Below, piece after piece: positions 21,203-21,570 of a DNA stretch of 21,570 nucleotides. The notes under the pieces were generated by a model. The model saw nothing but the letters and a program-made list of their open reading frames with translations. It was not told the DNA's origin and searched no databases. A program made the translations under genes and the position numbers. Source of the stretch: an uncultured Candidatus Melainabacteria bacterium (lineage in GTDB: Bacteria; Cyanobacteriota; Vampirovibrionia; Gastranaerophilales; Gastranaerophilaceae); the NCBI GenBank assembly GCA_934700385.1, contig CAKUXO010000024.1:1-21570 (forward strand), read 5' to 3'. The stretch's first letter is position 1; every line of letters starts with the position of its first letter.

Positions 21203-21570
21203 AGAATTTGATTTTTTAAATATTATCTCTAAAACCCTTTCTAATTCAAACTTTTTAGGGGATGATTGCGCTTATTTAGATGAATATAACATAGCTCTTT
21301 CAAAAGATTGCCTTATTGAAAATGTCCATTTTTCAAGGCTTTTTATGACCCCTTATGAAATAGCAAGAAAAGCGCTTTTAGTTAATATTTCAGATATTTT
21401 AGTTTCAGGCGCAAAACCAAAATATGTTTTAATTGGTTTATGTGGAAAATTTGACGACGATTTTATTAAAAATTTCTATCTTGGAATTAATGAAACAATA
21501 GAAAAATATGATATTAAAGTAATAGGCGGCGACCTTACAAAAGCGCCTAAAATAGCTATAAGTATAACTA
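21195..21570 (+). CDS. thiL: Thiamine-monophosphate kinase, N-terminal part
   Basis: It phosphorylates thiamine monophosphate to the diphosphate. The ATG at 21195 lies within ATGACTAA, overlapping the aroQ stop, and the frame stays open to the window end (125 codons). Family motifs: FLGDDCAYL, DCLIENVHF, ALLVNISDILVSGAKPKYVL and VIGGDLTKA, as in the ThiL/AIR-synthase fold with its metal-binding Asp residues. The first domain is complete; the C-terminal domain lies beyond the window. The first 21 bases run MTKEFDF, which matches a normal ThiL start. Confidence 0.9.
   Translation, partial: MTKEFDFLNIISKTLSNSNFLGDDCAYLDEYNIALSKDCLIENVHFSRLFMTPYEIARKALLVNISDILVSGAKPKYVLIGLCGKFDDDFIKNFYLGINETIEKYDIKVIGGDLTKAPKIAISIT

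Noticed and set aside
1..21570. CRISPR array, rRNA genes, phage integrase or transposase genes.
   Set aside because: No regularly spaced direct repeats and no such protein or RNA signatures were seen on either strand.

Overview
The window is strongly AT-rich and densely packed. It uses the standard code, with TGA as a stop, for example at the end of tmk. Ordinary bacterial housekeeping genes (rimP-nusA, tmk, tyrS, pncC/cinA C-terminal domain, ribD, aroQ, thiL) sit beside flagellar genes (fliJ, a fliK-like gene, an flgF/flgG-type rod gene, fliL, fliN), a TadZ/CpaE-CpaF-like pair, EF-hand and TPR proteins and small secreted proteins of unknown function. This mix best fits a low-GC, flagellated, non-photosynthetic relative of Cyanobacteria (gut Melainabacteria/Gastranaerophilales type). 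That assignment is an inference from gene content and protein style; no phylogenetic marker could be compared here.

Layout. 1-702: 3' part of a lysozyme-like protein. 741-2628: rimP-nusA operon with an extended -10 promoter, a GNRA-capped leader hairpin and a perfect intrinsic terminator. 2645-3080: a 436-bp non-coding-looking element with about 78-bp terminal inverted repeats. It carries a near-consensus promoter and a 24-residue hydrophobic peptide on the minus strand, plus signals for an antisense RNA. 3140-4470: an unknown protein and an EF-hand protein. 7220 down to 4467 (minus): fliJ, fliK-like, flgF/G, secreted protein. 7358-9490 (plus): secreted protein, fliL, fliN. 11428 down to 9492 (minus): tmk and a TPR protein. 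11546-12760: tyrS. 12753-13431: a HigBA/RelE-type toxin-antitoxin pair with its operator. 13466-13705: a lone winged-helix domain. 13984 down to 13740 (minus): promoter, GC-rich leader, tRNA-Arg(UCU), terminator. 16349 down to 13993 (minus): MerR-like coiled-coil protein and a cytosolic PAS-GAF histidine kinase. 16495-18241: pncC, then a TadZ/CpaE-like ATPase. 18244-19692: a CpaF-like protein whose ATPase motifs have decayed. 19682-21570: ribD, aroQ and the start of thiL.

The two flagellar blocks diverge from 7221-7357 and together give export (FliJ, FliK-like), rod (FlgF/G), stator support (FliL) and switch (FliN) parts. The most promising unexplained object is the 2645-3080 element. Its two arms carry hairpins that differ by four compensatory base-pair changes. 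Its middle looks like a compact type I toxin-antitoxin (hydrophobic peptide plus antisense RNA) inside a MITE-like unit. Second is the degenerate CpaF partner of an intact TadZ-type ATPase. Several promoters share the extended -10 form TGnTATAAT.
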